Source of the DNA: Chlorops oryzae
Taxonomy: Eukaryota; Arthropoda; Insecta; Diptera; Chloropidae
Assembly (NCBI GenBank): GCA_020466095.1
Contig: CM035806.1
Coordinates: 127,342,393-127,406,392, forward strand
Direction of reading: 5' to 3'
DNA: 64,000 bases
The notes beneath the pieces are model-generated. The model was not told the DNA's origin and did no database searches. It saw nothing but the letters and a program-made list of their open reading frames with translations. The translations under genes were made by a program, and so were the position numbers. Positions 10,472 through 21,908 of the stretch are shown here, piece by piece. Positions within the stretch are counted from its first letter, which is position 1. Each line of letters starts with the position of its first letter.

Positions 10472-11190
10472 AAGTATTTTTTTTTTCAACTTTAATTTTG
10501 TTTTTTTTCTGGATGTATTTTTTTTAATTTTATAGAATAGATAAAAAATATTTTTCTAAAGAGCGCTACTAGAATTGTAGCTGTGCATTTGAAAACCTTT
10601 GTGTGTATGTTTGTTAACTAAGGGTTTGTTTGTATGAAAGCCTGTGTATGCTTATGTGTCAAAGAATCGAGTGCGCCCAAATTCTAAGTATTCTGGTTGG
10701 AATGAATAAGCGGGAAACCGAAAACAATCCCACGAGGAAATCACTTGAGTGATGACATGCAATCGAATTTTCCTTATTTTTAGAAATAAGACTGTTCAAA
10801 GTAGTTTTTAAAATTACGTGTTTTCAATTTCGTGCATAATTTCGTTCAAAGCAAGCGTATTTTCATACTGTATCGTATTTTCAATTGACAGTTTTCTGTA
10901 TGGCAAGACTACTTGATTTCTTCGTGATTTCAGTCGGAATTACGAAAACGTCGAAAACACGTACTTTCGGCTAAAGCGAGAACACGCTAGAAGAAAAATA
11001 TGAGAAAGTCTTTTTTATACGTGACACAATCTGTTTGGAAGGCATATTGCATTCGTGAATGAAATTTAGAATTTTAACTTATATTCCAACTTCCGATTAG
11101 ATTTTCAAAAATTTGGAAAAGTGGATCTGACAAAAAAAATAAACGCAATTTGACTTTAAACTTATAAGCTAAAAAAAAACCAGCCATTTT

Positions 11191-11266
11191 GATTTGGCAA
11201 ACACGGTGTCGACTTTGGGCACATGACTATAAAGGGAGAGTTCGGAGGTTCAAATCCCCACACAGG
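11191..11266 (+). ncRNA. tRNA-like module 3 of the foldback arm
   Basis: TTTGGCAAACACGGTGTCG and GAGGTTCAAATCCCCAC have the spacing of pol III A and B boxes. The T stem is plausible, the rest poor. The mirror copy is at about 13566-13646 and a solo-arm copy at about 18934-19006. Confidence 0.35.
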
Positions 11267-11494
11267 AAAATCAAAAGCAAGAAATTAAATATGTAAAAAA
11301 AAATTTAAATAGAAAGAAAAGTACGGAAAAACCGAAAAATGTGTGTAGCAATAATTTTTATTAAGCCCATTACAAATATCACTCAAAATTTTTGAGTCAA
11401 AAATATGAATCGCCAATTACTCTTCCAGAAGAGTCATGGCCGAACGGACAATTACCTAGAAAGTTTCACTTCTCCGCGATAAGAAAGCAACAAT

Positions 11495-13333
11495 GTACTG
11501 CTATAATTTTAAAATATATTTTATAAAACTAACAAATTTTTATATGGAGTTTATATGGAAAATTTTGAACGCGGTACGACCCCTAAATGACATTTAAAAA
11601 ATTTCAAAAAAATACAGAAACATTTTCTCGTGGTATATATTAAAATGACGGGGTGTCACGCGAAAAAAAGAGTTTTTAAAATAAGGACCACCCTACTGTA
11701 TATTTTAAATTTGCAAAATGTTATGTTTTATGAAAATCGGTTTAAAAATTTTGAAGTTATAAAATAGTTTAAAATTGTAATCAACCTCAACAATTATGTG
11801 CGTATGCTCAAGACATCATTCCTCTTTTTGAAATCGTTGCTTGCATTTTGAGTGCTTTGAACTTGATACAATTTTAAATCGATTCCATTAAAACAAAGCA
11901 TTAATGAAATGTAAAATATAGAGCAATACGTGAATGTGCTACGTTTTACGTCGAAATGCTTTTGTCTTTCCATCAAAAATCGAGCCACAATTTTGTTCGT
12001 TTTTTCAATATTTAAATAGGTGTGCAATAATTTAATTTTTGTAATTTTTAGAAAGTTTGGAATATTAGGAAAAAACCAAAATTAAAAAACTAGTGAAAAT
12101 TTTGCTTTTGGTATTTTTTCAGATTTTTTATGGTAAAAGAGCTCAAAATTTGTACTGAAGGTGTCAAATGGAAAAATATGATTTTCACAGTAAAAATGAT
12201 TTTTATTATTTTTTTTAAAATAAATTTTCATAAATTTATTTGTTTGGTATTTAAATTGAAACATAATAAAGTAAATTTTAAATGAAAATTATGACATTCA
12301 CAAAAAAAAGGTTTACACAGAAGAAATTTGGAAAAACACACGTTTTTGCAGTGTATACTTACTTTATTGACTGACTGTATAATGTGTTGGGTATTGAATT
12401 GTCAGGCTCGCCTGACTATAACACTCTACCTTGTTATGGTTTTACTTGTTTTGAAAATAACTAAACCATAAAATCTGAAATAAAAGATAATCAGATGTAT
12501 TATCTTGTTGGAAAAATTCATTTATTTAAATTCTTGCGATTTTGCTCTACGCTTAGTAAAAGATATTTAGTACGTTTATGCGTACGCGAATTTAACAATA
12601 TAAACGGTGAGAACGAGTCTTACTCGCGATGAGCTAATTCACGAAAATAAATCGACAACTATGGAGGGGAAAGGCACTTTAGCCCCTCCAAAAATTTTAT
12701 TGGAGGGCCCATATATTTAGTCAAAATGAAAAAATTTCCGCAATCCTAACAAAATCCGATTCAACCTACCAAAGAAAACAATACCTACCTGCTTTGGTAG
12801 GAAAAGCCCAAAAGTGGCAGCGCTGATCGTGAGTAGTGTGACTTATTGCAATAAATACGCCAGATGATGCCACTTTTTTCACAAAATTAGCTGTTTTTGA
12901 TGATCTGGCAGCGCCGTTTATTTGAGTCATACGAAAAGAACAGCATTTCATTAGAATATTCTTCGTTTTTTGTATTAATTAATTAATTAATTGCAAGGAG
13001 AACAAATATATCCGAGTCAGACATTTTACTACTTCGTAATGGCAAAATACTAAAATTAATATCATGTGTGTGCTACCACTTCGATTTTTTTTCCAGTCTG
13101 GTAGCACGAAAAAAAAAAATTGTTTCTGGATTTTCGTATAAATGGCGACTTCATTACTCGCGATTAGTTTATAATTGCGATTAGCTGCCATATAAACGTA
13201 TTTAGTATTTCAAAGGCTGTACGGCTGTGACGTTAGCAGAAAAAAGATAGCCATGAAAAACCTAACATTTTCAAATTTTTGAAAACAAATTGGCTACCCT
13301 GTAAGCATTGCAGCAATGTTTTTATCGTCCGCT
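11495..13333. other. Spacer of the foldback element
   Basis: AT-rich unique sequence between the arms with no supported gene. Features seen: GGCAAATG-poor AT tracts, a TTAATTAATTAATTAATT run (about 12974-12991) and an inverted GGAGGGG/CCCCTCC hairpin (about 12664-12690). Sequence around 11963-12080 recurs at about 19628-19735. Confidence 0.6.
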
Positions 13334-15671
13334 ATTGTTGCTTTCTTATCGCGGAGAAGTGAAACTTTCCTAGGTAATTGTCCGTTCGGCCACGACTCTT
13401 CTGGAAGGGTAATTGGCGATTCATATTTTTGACTCAAAAATTTTGAGTGATATTTGTAATCGTATGGCTTAATAAAAATTATTGCTACACACATTTTTCG
13501 GTTTTTCCGTACTTTTCTTTCTATTTAAATTTTTTTTTACATATTTAATTTCTTGCTTTTGATTTTCCTGTGTGGGGATTTGAACCTCCAACTCTCCCTT
13601 TATAGTCATGTGCCCAAAGTCGACACCGTGTTTGCCAAATCAAAATGGCTGGTTTTTTTTTAGCTTATAAGTTTAAAGTCAAATTGCGTTTATTTTTTTT
13701 GTCAGATCCACTTTTCCAAATTTTTGAAAATCTAATCGGAAGTTGGAATATAAGTTAAAATTCTAAATTTCATTCACGAATGCAATTGCCTTCCAAACAG
13801 ATTGTGTCACTATAAAAAAGACTTTCTCATATTTTTCTTCTAGCGTGTTCTCGCTTTAGCCGAAAGTACGTGTTTTCGACGTTTTCGTAATTCCGACTGA
13901 AATCACGAAGAAATCAAGTAGTCTTGCCATACAGAAAACTGTCAATTGAAAATACGATACAGTATGAAAATACGCTTGCTTTGAACGAAATTATGCACGA
14001 AATTGAAAACACGTAATTTTAAAAACTACTTTGAACAGTCTTATTTCTAAAAATAAGGAAAATTCGATTGCATGTCATCACTCAAGTGATTTCCTCGTGG
14101 GATTGTTTTCGGTTTCCCGCTTATTCATTCCAACCAGAATACTTAGAATTTGGGCGCACTCGATTCTTTGACACATAAGCATACACAGGCTTTCATACAA
14201 ACAAACCCTTAGTTAACAAACATACACACAAAGGTTTTCAAATGCACAGCTACAATTCTAGTAGCGCTCTTTAGAAAAATATTTTTTATCTATTCTATAA
14301 AAAAAAAAAAACATCCAGAAAAAACAAAATTAAAGTTGAAAAAAAAAATACTTCTATGAGCCTCGAACCGGAGGCCTCTCGGTTAAGAGGCTAGCATTCA
14401 TACTCTACGCTGCATTGCCATCTTAGCAGATACTGTCATACCCGTTATAAATGCTGTAGACATAATGACGAGAGCACTTTTTCTCTCAGGTTCTGTAACT
14501 TTCAATGTTAATTCCCTGTTACAGCACGATTTCTCCCTCTGTTAAATCGATCGGTCTGTTAACGGATCCGCGTGTTCTAGCTAGCTTACATTGACTCTTG
14601 CGTACGGGTTCGAACCTTGTTGAAATATAAAAATTTTTTAACATTAAAAAAATTTTTTTTTTTTGTTTTTTTTTCAAAGAATAAAATGTAAATATATTAA
14701 TAAAAAAGTTAAATTCTGATAAAAGCCTTTTTTATTCGGAATTTTTTGGTAAAATGTACTTGCCAAAAACAATTTTCGTCGATTTAATCCTTAAATTTTT
14801 GAAATAAAAATTTTTTTTATCCATAGAATTGGAGCACATAAATAGCACATAATTCCCACCTATAAACGATTTTTCGAAAAAATCGTTAAGTGCGAATTTT
14901 CGCGGTGTCAAGCTACACCCCCCCTTTCATACAAATTACTTTTGTCCTTAAAATCTGACAAGGACGAGCACAAAATTTTTTAAGTCGGTACATAATTAGC
15001 ACATAAAAAGCACGTAATTCTGAGAAAAAATTTTTTTGATTTCATGAAAAGGGGGGTGCAGCTTGACGCACCTGTTTGTTGTGGCGATTTATTCGTTTCT
15101 AAGACGGTCTTTACACTATGCGTGTTCACCCTGGGTGAGCACGCAAGGGGAACGAGCTTTTGGGCAAGCGGAATAGAGAAGTCAGCAGGGTAGACAAACA
15201 CGCAAGAGCAGCTAAGCTCAGGGGTGCTTTTGACATTTTGCTTTGATTGTTTTCGTTATTTTGACATTTGTTTTCATATTGTTTTTCTTGTTTTCAAATT
15301 CGGAGCGCCGAAGAAGAATTTAAAAGATCGGTTACGAAAGAAAAAGTTTAAATTTTGTGAAGAAATTAAATAATATAGGTATATTGTCATATAAAATAGA
15401 ATAGTTACTCAACGCTTCTGCTCTATTTTAGTGAAATAGATCCAATTTTAAGTTAATTCATTTCAAGCTTATGAGTAAATATGAAGAAATCAGGCAGATT
15501 CTTTTTGCTTTTGTTTAGAACATTGCAAATAACATAAAAATATTTTTAAAAAACTTACCTTTGTTATCTCTAAGGAATATAACTAATGAATTATTTTTCA
15601 TTGTCTGGAAAACATGAAATGTTATCAAAACAGATCAGAAGAGTTGAGGGTTTCAAATTTAATTTACCGAT

Positions 15672-15833
15672 ATGAAGAAAATGTGGACCAAGGAGCTGAT
15701 AGAGGACCTTATTGAAAAATATCATGGGTATGAGGTCCTATACAACACGCGCCATCCAGATTACCAGAATCGGGTCAAACGTTCGGATGCACTCTTTGAA
15801 ATATGTATACACATTTATGAAAGAAAAAAGTGA
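15672..15833 (+). pseudogene. MADF/Myb-SANT-like protein, N-terminal fragment of the Harbinger element
   Basis: The 53-codon frame begins MKKMWTKELIEDLIEKYHGY and continues EVLYNTRHPDYQNRVKRSDA. It matches the MADF pattern: a start helix ending in L-I-E, then L-Y-x(4)-P-x-Y-x-N and a basic helix with a second hydrophobic helix. PIF/Harbinger elements normally encode such a DNA-binding partner that helps the transposase reach the ends. The frame stops at 15831-15833, well short of the usual length, so it is truncated or lacks later exons. Confidence 0.7.
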
Positions 15834-16034
15834 AAAAGTGATTCACCAGTAGCAAGGTAGCGAAGGGTAGCAGCTAACTTATCCGCTGGCGCTATTGATT
15901 GCTTCATAAGAGTGTCATTCTTTTTTATGTCTGCGTCGATAGCCGCCAGAATATAAATAGTTGAATGTTTTTCATGCATTCGCATATATTGAAAATATTA
16001 GGTGCTGTCAATGGACAGCTCCTGTGTCAACAAG

Positions 16035-16241
16035 TTAAATGACCTTTTCCATTCGATCTTGTCGCCATTGCTTCACCCACTCGGTTCTTTTCCTTTTATT
16101 CGGCAAATTGTTTGCACTTTCACAGCACTCCAATAAGCCATGAACTATTTTCAAATCTTCTTTTCCAAAATTCGGAGCTGCAATTAAGTCTTGCGCCATA
16201 TCAAGAAGATATTCAATTATTTCATCTTTATTATTATTCAT
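16035..16241 (-). pseudogene. PIF/Harbinger transposase, N-terminal fragment
   Basis: This 68-codon frame starts MNNNKDEIIEYLLDMAQDLI and ends RTEWVKQWRQDRMEKVI. The motif R-x-x-W-V-x-x-W-x-x-x-R is what I know from the start of Harbinger DDE transposases. The DDE catalytic core is absent, lost in the deletion that leaves the 1.37 kb element. It faces the MADF fragment across about 200 bp. Identification rests on one motif plus the element's ends. Confidence 0.5.
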
Positions 16242-16472
16242 TTTATTCTTCTTATCAATTTGTCGATGAAATATATGTAATATTATTCAAACTGTCGAAG
16301 ATGTTTATGTTGTGAATAAGCGATGAAAACGATAGGCCGCTTAAATGTCAAAAAACGACAAGCAGCAACGCAGGGTGAAAATCATCGTCTAAATGCTTTG
16401 CGCGTTTCGTAGGAGTTTTAAAAGGGAATTCGAAAAAACGCAAGGGTGAACACGCATAATGTAAAGACAGTC

Positions 16473-17231
16473 TAAGAGTATTTTTTTGGCTATTTACAGT
16501 ATGACAAAACAGATAAATATTATAAGTTATAAATTTGAATTCATAATTCAGCTTTAAAAAATGAGTTATGCGGTATGTGCTAGATTTCGATTCGAATCCA
16601 ATTGGATTATTTATTAGAAAGAATAAAATATCAATCTCAATGTTTTCTCTTTATTAAACAATCATTTATTTTCTAAAAAAATAATCAATTTAGCTGAGTA
16701 AATGCACACCTCTTTCTCGAATTCGAATCGAATTGGATTCGAATCGAAATCTACCACATACCCGTTGAATTCATTTTTATAAATCATTTTATAAGCTCGG
16801 TGTTAACAAGTTTTGTTTATAGCTTAGAAATTTTCAATCGTATCAATTGAAAAACATTTTCGATTTTATTTAACACATCTAAGCTAATAACGAAATGTGT
16901 TAACACAGAGCCTAAATAAAATTAATTCAATTATCTTCGAAATGAATTCAATCAAAATTAGAAATTGTTAGCTGGGGATGAAAGAAACTCAAGCCTCAAA
17001 TGATCAATTCTGTTGAGTTCACTATTTACAAATTATTTTTATTTGGATATATCTGACGTATAAACGTAGTAATAGTTACAGAATTTTAAATTTCTAAATT
17101 CGCTCAATATATATAAGTATATCTAAAATTCCTCGACTGTCCAGTCTAATGTTGCAAGCTTCTCCACTCTTTGGTTTGAAGTTCTGTATGAATTCTACAC
17201 ACCATTTGCAAAAAGCACTTTTGTTTGTGCA
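16473..17231 (+). repeat. Repeat unit A, copy 2, last part
   Basis: It matches 5170-5925 of copy 1 and includes the second copies of the two small palindromic elements (16572-16762 and about 16797-16912). Homology ends after GTTTGTGCA, exactly where copy 1 joins the motif tract. The following 17232-17515 has no recognised feature beyond TATCGATA-like motifs. Confidence 0.88.
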
Positions 17232-17515
17232 ATTTTGTTTGTGTACTTTTGTTTTCTGGCAAACATCCTGAAATAAGCACAAACGTTTTTAATTCCGTAA
17301 ATGTGCTCATTCAATTTGAATGTCGGTTAGAGGAACGTTTAACTTTTAAAATTTGCAGCACTAACACAACGAAAATATTATGAGTAAATACTGACATAAA
17401 AAGTATCGATACCGCGAAAATACTTGGTGGTAAGTATTGAGTACAAAATATACTCAGTATCGACTAAAAGTATTCGATATCAAGTAGTAGTTACTCATTT
17501 TGTTTCAAGACTAGT

Positions 17516-19260
17516 ATGGAGTGGGCTGTGTAGCTTCACACCGCAAAAATTGGCACTTAACGAATTTTTCGAAAAATCATTTATAGGTGTGAATTATGTG
17601 CTATTTATGTGCTCTCATTCTATCGATAAAATAAATTTTTATTTCAAAAATTTAAGGATTAAATAGACGAAAATTGATTTTGGCATTTACATTTTACCAA
17701 AAAATACGGAGTAAAAAAGGTTTTTATCAGATTTTAACTTTTTTAGTAATATATTTACATTTTATTCTTAAAAAAAAAAAAAAAAAAAAATTTTTTTAAG
17801 ATGTTAAAAATTTTTTATCATTCAACAAGGTTCGAACCTATACGCAAGAGACAATGTAAGCTAGCTAGAATACGCGGATCCGTTAACAGACCGATCGATT
17901 TAACAGAGGGAGAATTCGTGCTGTAACAGGGAATTAACATTGAAATGTTACAGAATCTGAGAGAAAAAGTGCTCTCGTCATTATGTCGTCAGCATTTATA
18001 GCGGGTATGACAGTATCCGCTACTTTGGCGATGTATCGTAGAGTATGAATGCTGGCCTCACAACCGAGAAATCCTGCGGGTCGAAGCTCGTGGAAGTTTA
18101 ATTTTTTTTTAACTTTATTTTTGTTTTTTATTTGTGAATATATTTTTTTTAATTTAATAGAATAGATAAAAAATATTTTTCTAAAGAGCGCTACTAGAAT
18201 TGTGGCAATGAAACGGTAAGGGAAAGGCCTATAGGAAAAATTATGTATTTTCATTAGAGATGTTTGGTAACTGAGGGCTGTGCATATGAAAACCTTTGTA
18301 TGTATGTTTGTTAACTAAGGGTTTGTTTGTATGAAAGCCTGTGTATGCTTATGTGTTAAAGAATCGAGTGCGCCCAAATTCTAAGTATTCTGCTTGGAAT
18401 GAATAAGCGGGAAACCGAAATCAAGACCCACGAGGAAATCACATGAGTGATGACATGCAATCGAATTTTTCCTATTTTTGGAAATAAGACTGTTCAAAAT
18501 AGTTTTTAAAACTACGTGTTTTCAAGTATAGAAACTTCGGATATGAAAACTTTAATTTTTTTCGTATTTTCGTGCATAATTTCGTTCAAAGCACCCGTAT
18601 TTTCATACTGTATCGTATTTTCATTTGACAGTTTTCTGTATGGTAAGACTACTTGATTTCTTCATGATTTCAGTCGGAATTACGAAAACGTCGAAAACAC
18701 GTATTTTCGGCTAAAGCGAGAACACGCTAGAAGAAAAATATGAGAAAGTCTTTTTTATACGTGACACAATCTGTTTGGGAGGTATATTGCATTTGTGAAT
18801 GAAATTTAGAATTTGAACTTATGTATATTCCAACTTCCGATTAGATTTTCAAAAATTTGGAAAAGTGGATCTGACAAAAAAAAAATGCAATTTGACTTTA
18901 AACATATACACTAAAAAAATCCAGCCATTTTGATTTGACGAACACGGTGTCGATTGTGAGCACATGACCAGAAAGGGAGAGTTCGAATGTTCAAATCCCC
19001 ACATAGGGAAATCAAAAGCAAGAACTTAAACATTTAAAAAAAATTTAAATAGAAAGAAAAGTACGGAAAACCCGAAAAATGTGTGTAGCAATAATATTTA
19101 TTACGCCATACGATTACAAATATCACTCAAAACTTTTGAGTCAAATATATGAATCGCCAATTACTCTTCCAGAAGAGTCGTGGCCAACCGGACAAGTACC
19201 TAGAAAATTTCACTTCTCCGCGATAAGAAAGCAACAATAGCGGACAATAAAAACATCGCT
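17516..19260 (+). repeat. Diverged solo arm of the foldback family
   Basis: From GTGTAGCTTCACACCGC near 17534 to AAGCAACAATAGCGGAC near 19242, this follows the left arm (about 9905-11494) in the same order, with many substitutions and a few insertions. All three tRNA-like modules are recognisable. There is no partner arm nearby, so it is an old half-element or the ancestral single unit from which the palindrome arose. Confidence 0.75.
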
Positions 19261-19736
19261 GTGGCGAGTCACGGAACACTTTTTCGCGATAGAAAATATT
19301 TGCTGGGTTTAATAGTATTCAAAAATATTTCTTAGGGTGTCTCACTTTACAAAGAAAACTTTTGAAGGAGCTTCCTTCATTAACAGCACACAATCGAATG
19401 ACGTAAAATTGTCAATTTCGCAAAGGCGTAAGTAAAATGGTTCTCTGAAAATACTACTCAAAATATACTTAATTACTTGTTTTCGACGTGTGCAGACGGC
19501 AATTTCAGACGCAGACAAAATAATTTTGCTAGCTATTGCAGTGGCGTTAAAAAAGAAAAATACGAAAAAATTAAAACAATGATTTGAAAGAAAAATTTCG
19601 ATTTTCCTAAAAATTTTCCCAACATTTTCCATCAAAAATCGAGCCTAAGTTTTTTTTCAATTTTTAAATAGGTGTGCAATATTTTAATTTTTGTAATTTT
19701 TAGAAAGTTTGGAATATTAGGAAAACCCAAAATTAA
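19261..19736. other. Region without recognised genes
   Basis: AT-rich; the segment from about 19628 repeats sequence in the foldback spacer (about 11963-12080), beginning CCATCAAAAATCGAGCC. The small open frames are not supported. Confidence 0.5.
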
Positions 19737-20361
19737 ACAAGTAAGAAAGCTAAAGTCGGGCAAGCCCGACTTTGAAATACCCAGCGTCCCGCACTATGTT
19801 TTGCCTCTCCATTTATGGGCGTGGCAGTGGGCGGGCCACATACATTTTTTCTTACACCTTTCATTCGCCTTGGTCAATCTATGTTGCGAATTTGAAGCTT
19901 CTACGCCTTTTACTTCACAAGTTACGATAAGTCCTTATTTGTGGGCGTGGCTCGAGGAAGACGGCACCCATTTTTTCCAGGATATGTCCCTCTTCGTAGT
20001 TTACCAGTACACCAAATATCAATGGAATGTGTTGAGTGGTTCGCAAGTTACAAATTTTACTGAAAACACAATAAATTCATTTGTGGGCGTGGCAGTGGGC
20101 GGATGTGTCCCATTTTTGCTTAGGATCATACTCGGACCCCGATATACATGTGTGCCAAATTTCGACTTCATTGGTTCAGCCGTTTCGGAGGAGATCCGAC
20201 CACGGACGGACGGACAGACGGACAGACGGACATGTCTAAAACGATCCAGTTTTTGATCCTGATCATTTCTATATATATTTGTCTATATCTCCGGAGCTTA
20301 ATTCTCCCTGTTACAAGATTCGCACAAAACTAATATACCCCGTTTACGCTGGGTATAAAAA
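19737..20361 (+). mobile_element. mini-me/DINE-1-like element (Helentron-associated type)
   Basis: The 5' end has ACAAGTAAGAAAGCTAAAGT, a GTCGGGCAAGCCCGAC stem and ATACCCAGCG. The 3' end has CGCTGGGTATAAAAA as a subterminal inverted repeat. Between them are GTGGGCGTGGC repeats and a GACGGACAGACGGACAGACG microsatellite near 20207. Subterminal inverted repeats plus a GTCY microsatellite core are known from mini-me/DINE-1 elements of flies. It is non-coding; apparent frames are incidental. Other copies: 45808-46711 (plus) and 24537-24817 (minus, partial). Confidence 0.75.
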
Positions 20362-20927
20362 TACAACGCACAGGTAAAAATTATGCTCGCGAATTAAAAA
20401 CGAATGGATCGCGTTGCGAGTCGTAAAATGAAAAAGAACTGAATTTTTCGGTTCGCGAACGGAATTTTTCCGTACCCTAATTTTTTGTTTAAAAACCGCT
20501 TAGCGTCAAATATTTAACGAGGTTCAATTTGGTTTTAATCGTCATGAAAATATACAATATATGTATATCTTAAAACCACTTCTTTAAAGTGGTTGAAAGG
20601 GTTTGAAATGAACTCGTCGTCGTTGTGGTATCATGCACACACTCTACGCACAAACATGCGTCGGTTTGTTTTGAAAAATAAGCGTGCGTAGCTTAACTTT
20701 TAAGTTGGTGGCAAGTGCCACCTCACCTGTTATTTTGATTTTATAAGAAATAGATTATGCGTAAAATTCCATTTTTTAACTTACAGGATACTTAACCTTG
20801 TTTTCTAAACACGATTGCGTCCATTGGGCTATTCGATGCAGATTAAGTAAAGTCCTCCAGATCCATAGCAAGAATTTAAATTTTAAAATTTTACGAGTAA
20901 AACCGAAGTCAATTATGGTGTTTAAGA
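20362..20927. other. Region without recognised genes
   Basis: AT-rich sequence with a short inverted repeat AACCACTTCTTTAAAGTGGTT (about 20574-20594). No supported coding region. Confidence 0.5.
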
Positions 20928-21908
20928 GTTCAGGATGTTTATTTTTTCCTCAATGGCTCAAATTTTTACCATTAGTTTAATTTTGCCTAAAAGCCCATAC
21001 AATTAATTGGCTTTCAAACCCTATCACAGTTTTTTTTTTTTTTCTACGATAAACCATTATCGTGGGAGAATTTTTTTTCTCGACTTCCTGCTTAAAAACC
21101 TTGAGGCCCTATAACTCTTCAGGAATGCATTTGCGACCCCACCTCCCATACGATTTTTTGTTCATCTTGGCCTCCCCTAGCATCCCTATAAAAAATCATT
21201 TCCGCACGGGACAACCTGTATACATAATAAGTTATTTTATACCTACAATTATTAATTTATATACATTTATTATGTATAAATTCCATTTTAAAAGCTGTAT
21301 GTGTGGCTATTTCTTATTAAAAAAGTTCATTTGTTCTTATTACCATTATAGCACCTGCGGGAAAAAAGACTGGATTCAAAAAATCTGTTTTGAGCTCAGC
21401 TCTATAAAAATATATCCTGTTCCATATTTAAGCTGCCTTCGATTGTTTTTCAACAAGCCGGGAATTGTTTTTCAACAAGCCGGGCAGCAAGCCTTTCAAT
21501 TAACGAATGCGCGCGCACCCAAGCGAGGGTGGGGAGAGTGGAGCTCACACAACCACGCCGAACAGACCAGGGGGAAAGCGTCTTTTAATCGCTGTAGCGA
21601 AGTCTGTAGTAGTTAACGTACGCGGCTGTTAAATTCGGCGGGACACCGTACGTATATTGTCCGCAAGCCATTCAAAGGCCAGGAAAGCCGTACACATATC
21701 TACGGCCGGCCGTACTGGGATTCAAACCCAGAAAGCCCAGGCACCTCTCTCGCGTTAGTCGACACCTTCTCAACTACGCCGCAGAGGCTCTTGCCAAATC
21801 CATTGATATTTGACGATAAGAGCAACAGAGTTTGCACAAAAAACCCTGTGCACTTCAAGTATTTATAATGCATTATGACAAAAGGACAAAATAAGCTTAG
21901 GTGGCGGG
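20928..21908 (+). repeat. Repeat unit A, copy 3 (truncated)
   Basis: It corresponds to about 3423-4396 of copy 1. The left end is truncated at GTTTATTTTTTCCTC. The right end stops inside the second tRNA-like module at GGTGGCGGG, where the G-rich tract begins. Ending in a run of G right at the tract suggests an assembly or read-quality break rather than a biological end. Confidence 0.85.

Larger units (their letters stand above)
9753..15073. mobile_element. 5.3 kb foldback element with 1.74 kb inverted arms and 9-bp TSD
   Basis: The left arm (9753-11494) and right arm (13334-15073) are near-identical inverted copies around a 1.84 kb spacer. Ends are AGGTGCGTCAAGCTGCAC. A perfect 9-bp duplication GTTTGTTGT flanks it (9744-9752, 15074-15082), and copy 1 of unit A retains the empty site (5144-5152). 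Nine-bp duplications and long terminal repeats are typical of Mutator-like elements; Galileo-type P elements (7 bp) and hAT (8 bp) fit less well. The first 170 bp of the arm is itself a small inverted repeat (GGGGGGTGTAGCTTGACACC near 9903). Each arm carries three tRNA-like modules. No transposase is encoded, so it is non-autonomous. Confidence 0.9.
15103..16472. mobile_element. PIF/Harbinger deletion derivative, 1.37 kb, TSD TAA
   Basis: Inverted ends GACGGTCTTTACACTATGCG (15103) and complement of GACTGTCTTTACATTATGCG (ending 16472) are flanked by TAA (15100-15102, 16473-16475). The empty site TTTCTAAGAG exists in unit A copy 1 near 5170. A 3-bp TWA duplication is the PIF/Harbinger hallmark. 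It carries pieces of the two expected genes, a MADF/Myb-SANT-like protein and the start of a transposase, on opposite strands. Confidence 0.88.

Noticed and set aside
19672..20256. 194-codon frame over the DINE-like element, and its partners near 46209
   Set aside because: DINE/mini-me elements are non-coding; the frame reads through the microsatellite and differs between copies.
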